Shown here piece after piece: positions 52,324 to 64,000 of a stretch of 64,000 nt of DNA. The stretch spans positions 1,550,001 through 1,614,000 of the forward strand of contig NC_092361.1 in NCBI RefSeq assembly GCF_030848805.1. Reading direction: 5' to 3'. The translations under genes and the position numbers were made by a program. The DNA comes from Temnothorax longispinosus. Its lineage: Eukaryota; Arthropoda; Insecta; Hymenoptera; Formicidae. The notes beneath the pieces were generated by a model. The model searched no databases. It was not told the DNA's origin and was given only the letters and a program-made list of their open reading frames with translations. Numbering within the stretch: the first letter of the stretch is position 1; every line of letters begins with the position of its first letter.

Positions 52324-54578
52324 AGAAATTGAGAAATTAATGCATTAAAACACCCACATATATACACAAATTTATATCCTCAAACTTAAAATCCAAAAGA
52401 TGTGACATTAAATTATTTATGGGACGTGCTTTTTAATGAATTTTAATAAGATTGCTGTTTCATTGCTCTACTTAAAAATTTGTCAATGACAGATTATCTT
52501 TCAAATTATCAAAGAATGTAAATTGAGCAGTATTTAATTATTTATTTACTATTATTACTATTATTTATTATTATTTATTTGTGTAAAAGATTGTGTTGTG
52601 GTGGCCACGTGTGCTCCTACCGGGATGGCACCACATTAATTAACCGCGTTTTCTCGCGAGCGCTCGACCGCTCAAGGAATTCCTTGATCGATGAAGGAAG
52701 GAAATGTAGAATAACTAATAAGGAACAAGGAATCTTTATTCCTCAAAGAAGGTCTATGAAATGGCTATAAGACGTATCACTGCATCAATCGTATACATAT
52801 AATAAAAATCGCGGAAATCTAAATGTAATGATAATGTAATGAGATTAAGAATCTGTATAATACGTTGTTAGTAAAGTAAAGAAAGTGTAAAAAGACCGTT
52901 TCCGGAGTATTGTGTAACAGAAAATTTGTGATTTCCATTTCTCTTAATCATAACTAGACACATCCGAAAAAAAGATGTAATTATAGCTTTGATCGAATAT
53001 AGGCAACTATATAACCCGTGTGCCACCTGTGTGCCACCGAAGCCTGCACGTATTAACACAATTAAGTAGTATAATAGCCGGTCATTTTTCTGCATTAGCA
53101 TTGTAAATCGTTACAGCATGATTTTACTTTTTTTGTTCATTTTAATATCTGTTACGTATTCGTTGGAAAAGTTCACGTATGACAGCAAATAGGAAACGCA
53201 TTACTGTCAGAAAAATAAAGATCGGTATTGAAAATTTTCCTTAAAAAATGCAATATTGGGGACAGTTTTTATTCTGATACATTCATATACAATTTAATTC
53301 GCTATTTTATTAATTTATACAGCCGACCGTTATCTTTAATTTAATCATTATATACATAATAACAATGCAGAAAATGTATTTAGATTTAGATAGTTTATTC
53401 AAATTATTGTTTCTTAAAAATGTTTGCAGAAACTGATGTGTAATGCAATTTATAATTAACCATTACAGAATAGCACAAAGTAGAAATGGGTTGTTTAAGA
53501 AGAAACACATCGTTGCATTGACGTTTAAATTGACGATAAACGTACAAAGCACTTCTTAATAGCTAGATGCTTTCTTAGTAAATTAACTCTGAAAATTGGA
53601 AAGTGAAAAAATTTTTATCATTAAAACTGCATACTGTAGTCATTAAAACTACATCTCTGATTTATTTGATCTTGATTGCATTTTGTGGCTTAACACATGT
53701 ATAAGATTAGCACGATATACTTCTACACAACTGAAATCATAGAAGTCTCGCCGAAGGTAGAATTTAATACAATTTACACACACAATTCAGTAACACAATA
53801 TACCAAATTCAAATATAACATGATATATGTGATATGTCCCGATGCATCAATATAATGATTAATTATCTTATTAGTTTGAGTATTGTGACAATCTATATTA
53901 CGAAAAAATATTTAAAAAATTTGCAGAAATATATTTTTCTTTTATGTATTAAAAATTATTACAACAAAATTTTGAGAGATTTAGTTTTTATGAAATTCGC
54001 GAAAAGCAATCATGCGTGACAGTGTAAGCTTATAATTGTTGTAGGACAGGTAACCGCGAATGAAGCGAAGCAAAACGTTGTACGCGAATATTTTATTTGC
54101 TCAATCTGCAACGTTAATAACTTGACAAGTTTCAGAAAACGATGATATTTTACGACATTTTCATAAAGTAGAAATTTGTTCAAAATTGGCTGGTAAATTT
54201 AATCGTTAAAATGTAGAAATAGGATAATACGCACAATAATCAATCGCTAAATTGATATGTTGAGACATCATATGCAATCTTGCGTATTGCATCGTCATGA
54301 TCCGCTTATATTTTCCGAGAACACGAATTCCCCCCGCAAGACCTTCAATGTGATACCGTCGCGCCGGAGAAAGGGTAGGAGAAAGAATCAGGCGAGTGTG
54401 CGCTATTAAGGCCAAGAGAGAAATCGCGAGTGTATCGCAAAGGATCGCGCGTAAGTAAAAAAAGGAAAGAAGCTACCGATCGAGTGCACCAGCGCTGAAT
54501 TCCAAGACCGGGAGAACCGATCGTTCGTCCTCCAAGGTCATTCGCACCGATCACCAGTGATTATATCATCGCCATTAA

Positions 54579-54707
54579 ATGGCGAGTCGTCGTTCAATCT
54601 GCATTATGTTTCTGACGGTCATCAAAAGCAGCGAAGCCATCAAGCCGATTTACAATGGTAGATTTAACGATTTCCACAACGTAATCTCACCGACTTTGTT
54701 GCCATAA
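54579..54707 (+). other. Possible first coding exon or small ORF with signal-like N-terminus
   Basis: ATG at 54579 opens a 42-codon frame to TAA at 54705-54707. It starts MASRRSICIMFLTVI, a short basic stretch followed by a hydrophobic run, and a donor-like G|GTAGAT occurs at 54657-54658 after KPIYN. It sits at the end of a GC-richer, promoter-like tract. I do not recognise the protein and find no partner exon, so it may be chance. Confidence 0.2.
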
Positions 54708-55439
54708 GCCGATACTTGCGAGTCAGATCGGCATGTATTTCGTACTAACTTAGCGATTCGTAACATCTGCGAATTATGATTTTACAGTTTTACCTAATCG
54801 GGAACAGTAATAATTTTATTGAATTTACGTTATAAAATAATTTACATTATAATGCAATCGATTTAAACATAATAGTTCAACGTGAGAGAGCTTCGAGATT
54901 TCATTTGCAAAGCATTTTGGAAATAATATCAAAATAAATTTAGCAAGTTTTGCATATGTGTGAAATTCCTCACAAAACATTTTTTAAAATCACATGCCAA
55001 ATATTTTAAGCAGCTATCTAGATTTGAAACAATAGGCATATTGTAACTGAGAAAGAATAATATTGAAATATGCTTGTAAATTTCGTGAAAAATAATTATC
55101 TCTGATAACGCAAGTTTATAATTTTTATGGAATAGATAATGCCACGAACACAGTTCAGTAACAAAGCGAACGAAGAAAAAAAATATTATAATATACAGTG
55201 TTTAAAAAAAATGTTAATACTCATAGGGAAGTAACTTTTTTAGCAAAACGTAACTGATAACACAAGATATCATAGTAACAAATGTATTTTGTCTTTAATA
55301 AAAATCTTCACTCTCATTTATTATTATTGACACATTCTTGGAATTTTCTTTAGATGATCTCCAAAGCCCTGAGGCACATTTCTTCGGATATTGTTGTAAT
55401 AACATTCGTAATTTTGTGAAATCTGGCATACTGGATACT

Positions 55440-55789
55440 TCCAGTTGGATGGTGCTCTGCCCCACTATGCCTGTGACTGTCCCACCAGGGAATTCGGAGA
55501 TGAATTGGAAGAGAAGGGTCTCTAACATGACCAGCACCGTTCTTCAGACCTTACGCCGTGTGATATCTGGCTGTGGGGGTCGTGGGGGATGGTAAAAGAA
55601 CATATTTATGCTACGAAGCCACAATGTGACAAAATCTCTGGCAGAAAATTGCAAATGTGATTGCAACAGTATCCGAAGAAATGTGCCTGGAGGGCTTTGG
55701 AGACCACCTGGAGAAGATTCTAAGAATTGGCGTTGTCAATAATGATGAACAAAGTGGAGACTTTTTGAAGACAAAATACATTTGAGGGA
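55440..55789 (+). pseudogene. Transposase fragment, Tc1/mariner-like DDE family, dead
   Basis: Reading across frames from about 55442 gives QLDGALPHYA (the second Asp block, usually QxDGAPxHY), then SDLTPCDIWLWG (usual SPDLTPxDFFLWG, the last catalytic block), then EHIYATKP, and an open end ATVSEEMCLEGFGDHLEKI before TGA at 55787-55789. The N-terminal DNA-binding half and first catalytic Asp are missing, and several frameshifts and stops interrupt it. Inactive. Confidence 0.7.
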
Positions 55790-55794
55790 TAGAG

Positions 55795-56153
55795 AGAAAA
55801 AAACACTTAAAGTCCATCCTTTTTGTCGAAATTGATCTGATCATATTATCTTGTAGCATTTTCAAAGAACTTTCGTAATTCTTATCTGTTTCAATCAAGA
55901 ACAGTATTGAAAATAAGGCCGAAAGATGTACCATGCTGGCGAAAAAACAATCATAATTCACGTGAGGGAGAACCACCAGAGTCCAACATACAATGTAAAC
56001 TACATCTAAGGCGTTTCGATATTCATTAAATGTACTAATTTGTATTAATTTTTTCAATAGCTTCCTAAGATATTTGATGTCTTCATGCTTAAAATAGGGT
56101 TTTTCTCGAAAATACTCCGGACAGACAATGACTGCTTTTCCTCGTACCCTTTA
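55795..56153 (-). pseudogene. Unidentified membrane-protein-like frame inside the transposon
   Basis: On the minus strand an open frame of about 120 codons runs from near 56153 and includes CPEYFREKPYFKHEDI, EYRNALDVVYIVCWTLVVLP and NYDCFFASMVHLSALFSILF, i.e. a charged stretch and two likely membrane segments, before it enters antisense transposase sequence. The pattern is reminiscent of an insect chemoreceptor internal exon, but I cannot assign it. It has no ATG start in this frame and no partner exon, so a captured fragment or chance frame are both possible. Confidence 0.25.
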
Positions 56154-57968
56154 TTTGTTACTCTCATATCATAAAATAGTTACTTCCATATAAGTGTTAA
56201 CATTCTTTTTAAGCGCCCTCCATATCTGCGCTACAGGCTACATTAGGCGTGCAATATATGCAGAGAAATTATTTTTATTCGCTCATAATAATAGGTTATC
56301 ATTAACTTTGGTATGTTAATTACTTGGTTAGATACCAATTACTTGGTTTATTAATTTTAAAGATAATAAAATACGTTAACATTGCGCTAAATACGCTAGT
56401 GCCATTTGTTATTTAATTAAGCAATCGCATATGTTGGCGCAATAACGTTATTGATTTATTATAACGTTCTAATGATAGGTATAAATTACATGTACAGTAT
56501 GAATTATTAGATATTGCAGCAACGTATCGAATTCCGCACGCTTATAAAAATATATCCGTCTTCACAAAATCATATAGCAAGAATTAATATGTAGAATAAA
56601 GAATCTCTAGATTGAGTAAAAATATATAAGCGTTAATTTATTTTTCCATAAAAATACAACACGCTCGCATCACGATTCATCAGTATATACAAATTTTTTA
56701 ACACCTTGTATTTAAATAAATCTAAATATATTACTTTATAATTATTTTAGATACTTTTCTCAAAGAATTTAAAACAAAAAATAATTTTACGTTCCACATA
56801 TGGCATTCCCTATCGTGCTGTATAAAATATAACAAATGTCAATTTTTCATTACATCAAAAAATTCCAAAGCAGCAGTAAGTATAGAAAGAAAGAGAAACT
56901 TAAATCCGCCTACGTAAAATTAATCTAGTGCAAAACACATTATAAATTAAATTTCAATTTTTCAATAATTATAATACCGGTATCGTAAAATTGCCAAGTG
57001 TAAAAACAAATAAAACAATTTGCTTTCTACACCCGAGGGGGAATCATCCGCGACGCGTGATCTTACAATTAAACTCATTTTCGTCCGTTCGCGATGTGTT
57101 CATTATATCCTACGCGAAAAATTAGCACGTCGCACGACAAATTGCGAAATCGGTCGCGTCTAATTGGGAAATCCTCCTGCATGGAACTGCTCGCAAAATC
57201 GCGCTCTCGCAAACGCGCTCGCGAAGCCATATCGCGGCTTCACCTCTCTTTTACCGTGTATCTCTTTTACCGCTCCTTTACGCGCTTTTACGCCAACCAA
57301 GCGGCGAATGCGGGTCAACTGACGAAGACGAGAACGCGTTCGATGAAATCAGTTCGTTTTTGCAAGGGATATGCTCAACTGTAAAATGTTAATGCCGATG
57401 TGTTTCTCTTTTTAACCGAAAGCCGGCTATATAAAGGCCATTTCGTACCTCTTGCATCATCTCGCGATATTCCGCGGTTGCTCCGGCAAACGATTTACGG
57501 GATACGGTAATCGACGTAATAAAAATGCAATAGGATGCGTTTCTGTTCCGTTAATTTGATAATGACTTGGATATGAATCGCATGAATCTCACCGTTGCGT
57601 TGCGCAGCTGCGCGCGATTAGATGACGATTAGGAAAGTACAAGGATAACGTTATTCCTTTGCTGGCAAGCACCGCAAGCACAAAAGAAGAATACACTCGC
57701 ATTGTCAGGCGAGTTTTTATATGGTATATAGTAAATAGCGTAATAATTGTTTATAATTTATCTCGAATTATAAACATATACGAGAGAGCGAAAAGCGAAG
57801 TTACGCCGTCTCTTCGATAAGTGGGTCGCAACAGACAGGTAAAAACCAGTATGACGCAAAATAAAGATACAAAGAACCGAAATAATGTCCTCGATGCAAC
57901 TTAATTGCGAGAGAAAAAAATGTATTTTCTTTATTTTTTTTTCTTGATATGCATTTATGCCTGCAGTT

Positions 57969-58075
57969 GACTAATCACCAACGTATTAATTAAAATTATC
58001 AGAACTATATGAATAAATTTCAGATGCGTTGGGAGTGTGTATTAAAAATGCACTATAAAACAATCGATTGAGCAA
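57969..58075 (+). repeat. Direct repeat, copy 1
   Basis: About 107 bp containing AATTAAAATTATCAGAACTA and GTGTGTATTAAAAATGCACT; a diverged copy in the same orientation is at 59121-59222. Confidence 0.6.
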
Positions 58076-58132
58076 GAAATTAATCCGTGAACTGTACAGC
58101 ATCCCGAATTCGCGCGCCACCCTTTCTACGCA

Positions 58133-58367
58133 AGGTAAATGTATCAAGGCCGGGACACTTAAGACCTATGTCTATAGACATCTTTATTACTTTAGTTTTT
58201 AAATAAGTATGACGCAAATTAAAATCAAAGATAAAAGTATAATATACAAGAAAAATGTTTTTATCTTTGATTCTTTAATTTAAATTCGCGTTATATTCTT
58301 ATTTAAGGAATAAAATGATAAAACTGTCCAGACATTGGTACGTGTCCAGGCATTGGTACATTTACCT
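58133..58367. mobile_element. MITE family B, copy 2
   Basis: About 235 bp, ends AGGTAAATGTATCAAGG / CATTGGTACATTTACCT. It carries the same internal words as 13857-14088 in reverse order: GGGACACTTAAGACCTATGT here is the complement of the right end of copy 1. A TA follows the right end; the left flank is CA, so the left target site may have mutated. Confidence 0.75.
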
Positions 58368-58835
58368 TACATGGTACAAAAATCTTTCTCCTTACGAGGG
58401 ACATAAGGACGATGAGGAAATAAAGAGGGTGTGTTGCACGAAGAATCTCATTATTACGGAGATGAATTAAGCGGATAATTGACGAGTACCGATTACGATC
58501 GTCCGGTGTGACATCGATTGCAACATGTCGAGATAACCAGCCACTGTAAACAAGCAGCGAATGGGGACGTCAGAAAATCAGGGGAGGGGATAAAGAGACA
58601 CACGATCAGCATCGGGGTATTCGGGGTCTGACGATTGTCTGGCTCGTGTATCGTCGATCAGGATTGACCAAGATCGTTGCTCACCGATCGCAGAAAATCT
58701 CGCCGCCACCGGTTGTTCGAGCAAGTCGAGCATGTGCGAGCGAGCGAGTGAGTGAGCGAACGAATGAGGCGAATAAATGTCTGCTTTCTCTGCATACTCG
58801 CCTCCGGTATTTGAACGAGTGTTGCAATTTCGTTG

Positions 58836-58864
58836 TTGTCGTCGTCGTCGTGTCGTCGTCGTCA
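58836..58864. repeat. (GTC)n triplet repeat
   Basis: Interrupted GTC units; on the minus strand it explains the arginine/threonine-rich start of a spurious frame at 58578-58865. Confidence 0.8.
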
Positions 58865-58948
58865 TTTATGCAGAATCAGTTGAAAAGAGCGACTCCAATT
58901 ACGCTTTAACTCTTTATAATAGGGAGACAGACAGAGTTAGAGAAACAG

Positions 58949-58979
58949 CGAGAGAGAGCGAGAGAGAGAGAGAGAGAGA
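58949..58979. repeat. (GA)n microsatellite
   Basis: GA units with one GC interruption, in a purine-rich tract. Confidence 0.85.
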
Positions 58980-59120
58980 TTGCTTAATATAAAAATCACA
59001 TTTTCAATATGATAAAAATGTATTTTATTTCTTTACTTATTCTTTACTTATTATCAATATAACAATATTATTTTCACATAATATGAATATATTCTCATTA
59101 TCATTGATGTTTTGCACTTG

Positions 59121-59222
59121 TGATTAATTAATCATAAACATATAAATTAAAATTATCAGAACTATGAATAAATTTAAGATACATTAAGAATGTGTATTAA
59201 AATACACTATAGTTCAATTAAT
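59121..59222 (+). repeat. Direct repeat, copy 2
   Basis: Diverged second copy of 57969-58075, with the same order of words (AAATTATCAGAACTATGAAT, then AATGTGTATTAAAATACACT). It is more AT-rich than copy 1. Family unknown. Confidence 0.6.
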
Positions 59223-61287
59223 TAAACATAAAATAGTATAAATTATTTTCTAAATTAGAAAACTTTCAATTAAAAGAATAATTACTTTAAAATAATTGAT
59301 TATTATAGTTTGCGATGTGTGGCAATAAAGTATATATTTAAACATACACTTATAAAACATACATTTTGTTTGATCTTTCAATTATTCTCAAGCCGTACAG
59401 CTTCTACATGCAATTTCTATTTGCTACTTAATATATTAAGAAAAGCTTAGTGCTTTAGCTATACTCGTGCTTTAGCTATACAAGTAATCTCGTTTAAAAC
59501 ATAATCGATTATAACCGTCAGCGTTTATGTAGTACATAAAGAAAATAGGTATAGCTCAACTCTAATAAATCATCAACACACAAAACGTCATTGAATATCG
59601 TTAACTTATGAACCGGGCGACAAAGAACTCCTGACGTAACAAAGAATGTGACAACTTTGAATGTAAAATGTCCTCCTGAATATGGATAATGTCTGAAAAC
59701 TATATACCTAAAACTATACGGACAATCGGCAGTAGTAACATTGTACTTGAACCTACTATATAAGCTACAGCAAACGCGTGCTATTTCTTTTATATAATGC
59801 CTTTATATAATAGCTTCGTATTATAAGGCATTGAACTTTTCACGTTAAACGATTTGCGGTGATAACTTCTTTAGTCATCATCAGCCGCTCAACGCGTTGA
59901 ACTTTTCACTTAACGATTATGTCGTTAGCGCAGCTCAGCCCAAGTGTATATTCTTCAGTAAACATGTAAAGTAAAGTATTCCTCCCTGAAATATTCGACG
60001 ATAACACCACTGATAACGTAACTCTGGACTGCAGATGCATTTTCAACTCCCAAATGATTCGTTTGATATCCGAGAGAAGCTTTATTTTATGTAAACATTA
60101 ATGATTGTAAAAAATGTTTTCCCTATTAAAAGCAATTAAACGTGCGATTACAGCTTCTTCTGTTATTCTGCGTCTTCTAATTAATTTGATTTTACGACGT
60201 CGTAACCACATTTAGCGTTGTTGCTGCAACTGGAAAGGTCCTCGGTGGATTTCACATTTAGTAAGTTTACCTCGGTAAGTAAATGAAAATGTCAAAAAGT
60301 CACGGTTTATGCATACACGGCTCGCTTATCTTGCCACGCGATTTATGAGAATCGCGAACGACGATACGTATGGCATATTTAACGAAGAAATACTTTTGTT
60401 TTAACGTTGCGCATTATCGGGACGAAACGCCTGTGCTGACGGTATATCATTCGTATGAATATTTATCGGTCGCGTGTCGTGTTTACAGTTGCATCGTGTT
60501 TTCGTAACAAAACACAATTGATGACGCAATAAAATTATTGATATCAGTCCGATACATTGTATAACTTCCTTGGAAAATTTGCTAATTTTCAACGCAATAA
60601 TATTTGATTTATTAGAGAAAAATTTTTAAAAACCTAATTGTAAGATAACATTTGTATACCTCATATAAGTCGTGTTATATTATTTATATATTATTTATAC
60701 TTTGCATGTATAACAATATATGGATTAACACGAGTGCGATTAAAAACATATATTCATGATCAATTAAATTCATAAATTTAAACTTCGTATATAAGGTAAA
60801 TTGAAGGGAAGTTGCAGGTGTATAAAATTTTGATGAAAAAGTAATAAAAATTATGAGCTTTATTGTAAATCTACCATATTTTGTAACATAATCTCCTTGG
60901 AATATAAATTTGAAACATTTTAAGTTTTGGACAAGATGCACAACTATTAAAATTTTTTAAACAGTATAAATAAATAAACGGACATTAAGAATAAATCTAT
61001 AATTTTTGTTCTCACTTGATTAGAGTTTTTTCTTATAAAAGAAAAGTCCGATTTTCCGTTATCATAAAACTCAATACAGTGTACTAAGCAACCACCGCGA
61101 GCCATAATAAACGTAACGCAATTGACTTGTTTGTCAATCATGCAGCACCTATTAACAAGCATTCACAGAGGTGTTTATTAGAAACAGGAAGAAACTCGCA
61201 CGAGTAAAAAGAATTTGACGTCACTAATGGTGGAGTACAAAAGGAAAGATCGGCAATTTAAGATGACCTTACATCGAAAGGAAATAA

Positions 61288-61330
61288 CATCCCAGCAGGA
61301 TGACGTCTAAAGACGTCATTTGACGTCACT
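61288..61330. repeat. Cluster of three GACGTC palindromes
   Basis: GATGACGTCTAAAGACGTCA followed by TTTGACGTCACT gives three GACGTC cores within about 35 bases, two of them extended to TGACGTC(A), the CRE/ATF-type palindrome. It is followed by CCCGGGATTGAACC. It could be a regulatory cluster or the end of an unrecognised repeat. Confidence 0.4.
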
Positions 61331-64000
61331 CTGCTACCCGGGATTGAACCAGTTTACTTTTATCATTACTTAGTTTTATCAGTAGAAATAATTTAAACGG
61401 AGAATTATGCAATATGCGAGTATGAGCGCACTTGCAGATAATAATCCTTTGGATACAGATGAATTATGTAGCGATTGCACACGAATGAAGGAAAGGGATT
61501 GAAAGAAAAAAGGGATTGCAACAGATAATGTATCTCTCCGCTTTTCTGCATATTTAAGCGATGACGTAGACGTAGGAAAATGAGTATTGATTAAGAAATT
61601 GTATTCTGCGAGCAGATACGTACATGTGTTACGCTCTTATAAGCGTATAATTTTCATGATTAGAACAATTGGGAGTGCATGATTTGCAATCATATTTTAT
61701 GTTGTGCCATTGCATTATTTCCAATATCCATTCAGGAATTTATTGACATTTATGTATTTGCATGTCTGAGAAACTGGAAAATATAAATATCGATAAATCG
61801 CGCTACGGTTATTTATTTTACTTTATTAAGAAAGGGAATTTTTTTTATCTATAACACAACTTATAAAAAGAGAGTCGAAGGCGACCAGAAGACCAGCAGA
61901 CAGACACAGCATAAATAGTGGTTGCATTGCGGCAGGCGTGCGACTCGCTCTATAGCAAGGCGTTCGCTGTAAATGCAACGCTTAAGAGTCACGGTGCAGT
62001 CTCGCTTCGCGTGTACTTGGTGCGAGACACTACCGTGGCTCTTGATATAAAATTAGCGGTCAAGTTTATGAATATAAACTTTTAATATCTCTATTATCAA
62101 GAAATACAGAATAATATTTTATATATCCGTTATATATATTTATCCTATAATTAGTACGTTAATATGTTTATTTATCACTTTATTTAGGAAACATTCGGAA
62201 TTATTATAATCATATATTAATTAATAGTTACCGTTCTATAAACAATAGTGGCTTTACATTTATTTTTATAAAAAAAAGTAGAAACTCTATGTAAAATTTC
62301 TAATAAAAAATGGGTATATAATATAATTCATTAAAATATGTAAAATAAAATAATATGTTAAAATCTTGTAAGAAGTTGAACTAATTCCTACTATTGTGAC
62401 AAGCCAAGAATTATCTCACGCAATAATTATAATTTCACTCTAAATTTGCATATTAAATATAGTGTCGCGGAGATGCTGAAAATAATTTAAAATCTAGAAA
62501 GACGAAAGGCTTTACTAAGATGCAATGAAAAGATATAAAAATATCTCAAAATCTCTTTAGATATTTTTATCACGTACCTATGTTTATATCTTTTTTTTTA
62601 ATCTTTCCATATTTATATATATGCACGTTTTATATTATAATTTGAATTATTTATCATAATTCTTTCCCTTTTGTCAGGAACGGTTACAATATTTTTTTAG
62701 TTTGTTCCATACAATTATAATTATTTGCAGAATATTTTGATAACTTTATTTTTTTTATATTTCCAATAACATGCACACGTGCAATACTAATTAAAATATT
62801 AAATAAATTGTCTTGTTAAAGAACATTATTTATCAGTTCTTGACATTATTAACTCAACATTACTGCAAAGCTGCAGTAATGCATATTACAGGATCGTTTA
62901 CTTGGATTTATTTCTTAGAGACACGTGAATAATAATTGCCGGAGGAAAATACGCATTGATAAGCAAGATCTTTCCGCGTATATAAATTAACGATAAATAT
63001 GTCACGCGATACATTTTACGATTATCAGACATAAAACTGTATTTGTATCACATCAAAAAGCAAATGTATATATAAGAATAATTTAATTTATATTTATAGA
63101 TTTAAAAACTGTCAATCACAGTTAAAAAATACGATCAAAGTAGAGAAGATTGAAAGAATGTTTTGTATATTACTGTGTTTCTATTAACTGACATATAAAA
63201 CAAACTGACGTAACATTTGATTTAAATGAATGCTTAGGTTAATGGATTTTCCTCAGAATAATGATAGTATAAAAATCTTCCACTAGTTCTTCAATCGAAC
63301 TTTGCTACTTCCACAAATCGTTTGTAAATCCCCGCATTGCTCTGACGTAAAATATATGTTTTGATCAAATTTATTATTACGTGTACCAAGTTAATCCTTT
63401 GTTAATGTAATGTTTTATATTCAAATGTAAGCGCAATATTACTTTGGTATTTTATTTTTATTAATAAACAAATAATAAATACGTTTAGAAAGAAATAAAA
63501 TAGTACGTATTGTTATGTACAAATAAATATATCAGATATTATAAGTATTATGTAACTTGTTATGTGATATTGTAAAGATAAAGCAAATTTATATTTAAAT
63601 TATTTAAATTATTTATTCTTTTTATTAAAGAAATATAAGGATGCATCGATTTAATTCAGACAAGTGCACCTTTCGTATGCAACCAGAAAAACTAGTGACA
63701 AATGCTTCTATAGAGTTCCTTAATCATACCGTTTCTGCCTAATCTATTAACAATAAAAGTTCAATAAACTTCCGAAAAATTGACTTTGGAGGAAGATCTA
63801 CTGCATCTATCACTTTCGAAATAAAATATAACAAGACATCTAAAATAAATCATGACTTCGAGTAGAAATATTCTTTCTACTGTATAGTCACAAAATAATT
63901 TTAAATAATTAATGTCTTAAATCTGTATTTCTTATATTTAAAAAATAGTGAATTTGCGCTATCCGACAAGGCAAATGCGTGAATTCTTGCCACATTACTG

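Larger units (their letters stand above)
41413..55198. other. Long gene-free stretch right of gene 5
   Basis: I see no elongase exon and no other recognisable gene. GC-richer patches occur near 41700-41900, 42480-42840, 44040-44480, 45650-45950, 48460-48780, 51180-52250 and 54290-54660 and could hold promoters or untranslated exons. Open frames there (for example 44264-44671 and 51891-52250) lack domains, splice logic or family features. CT/TC microsatellites occur at 44420-44441 and 52270-52322. Confidence 0.5.
55199..56220. mobile_element. Rearranged mariner-like DNA transposon relic
   Basis: Terminal inverted repeats of about 40 bp: left 55201-55240 (AATGTTAATACTCATAGGGA, then AGTAACTTTTTT) and right about 56170-56216 (reverse complement AATGTTAACACTTATATGGA, then AGTAACTATTTTA). 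Inside is a decayed DDE transposase C-terminal half (plus strand, about 55440-55789). In addition, 55280-55415 is an inverted copy of the 3' coding end (55640-55790), so both ends carry the same subterminal sequence. Between transposase and right end is an unrelated-looking segment (about 55795-56153). Confidence 0.65.
56221..64000. other. Gene-free right end of the window
   Basis: Alternates AT-rich sequence with GC-richer patches (57030-57760, 58390-58900, 61250-61340, 61880-62040). Contains MITE B copy 2, a diverged direct repeat pair, two microsatellites and a GACGTC cluster, listed separately. Open frames at 57094-57384 and 58578-58865 show only biased composition. No RNA gene recognised. 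Confidence 0.5.

Noticed and set aside
58578..58865. 95-codon minus-strand Arg/Thr-rich frame
   Set aside because: Its start is a translation of the GTC triplet repeat and the rest has no recognisable feature.
61336..61350. Possible tRNA gene suggested by a GGTTCAATCCC-like word on the minus strand
   Set aside because: No matching acceptor stem, D-arm or anticodon arm at the right spacing; at most a tRNA-derived repeat end.

Overview
The window reads as nuclear DNA of an insect, most likely an ant or other hymenopteran. It is very AT-rich, its genes are split by GT-AG introns of about 80 to 1,350 bases, and non-coding space is crowded with short fold-back transposon remnants. Everything I can recognise as protein-coding belongs to one family: ELO-type elongases of very-long-chain fatty acids, the ER enzymes that make the first, condensing step of chain extension. 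The species call is an inference from protein style and composition.

Layout. (1) 602-1153 (+) is the last exon of elongase gene 1, whose earlier exons lie left of the window. (2) 8347-11632 (+) is complete gene 2, 5 coding exons, 287 aa. (3) 20559-24241 (+) is complete gene 3, 6 coding exons, 266 aa, probably with a 5' untranslated exon near 18966-19134. (4) 30318-34238 (+) is gene 4, the close tandem paralogue of gene 3, also 266 aa. It carries two copies of the catalytic exon: a broken one (32569-32781) and an intact one (33439-33681). (5) 39295-41412 (-) is complete gene 5, 5 coding exons, 320 aa, facing the array. From 41413 to 64000 I see no convincing gene, only repeats, transposon relics and some GC-richer tracts. 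I worked out all exon joins by hand: every complete gene gives an uninterrupted frame with canonical splice sites, and coding exon lengths sum to a multiple of three.

How the genes work together. All five carry the HxxHH histidine box and a C-terminal lysine signal of the ER-retrieval type, so they are probably parallel condensing enzymes with different chain-length or tissue preferences. In ants such arrays are commonly linked to cuticular hydrocarbon and pheromone precursors; that role here is inference. Genes 3 and 4 show a mosaic history: exons 2 and 5 are nearly the same, exon 3 is almost unrelated, and the tract holding the intact gene-4 catalytic exon looks copied from gene 3.

Mobile DNA. 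I recognise a non-autonomous Helitron, two piggyBac-like MITEs, two MITE families each present twice, a rearranged mariner-like element with a dead transposase, a possible retroelement LTR, and several other long hairpins, many inside elongase introns.
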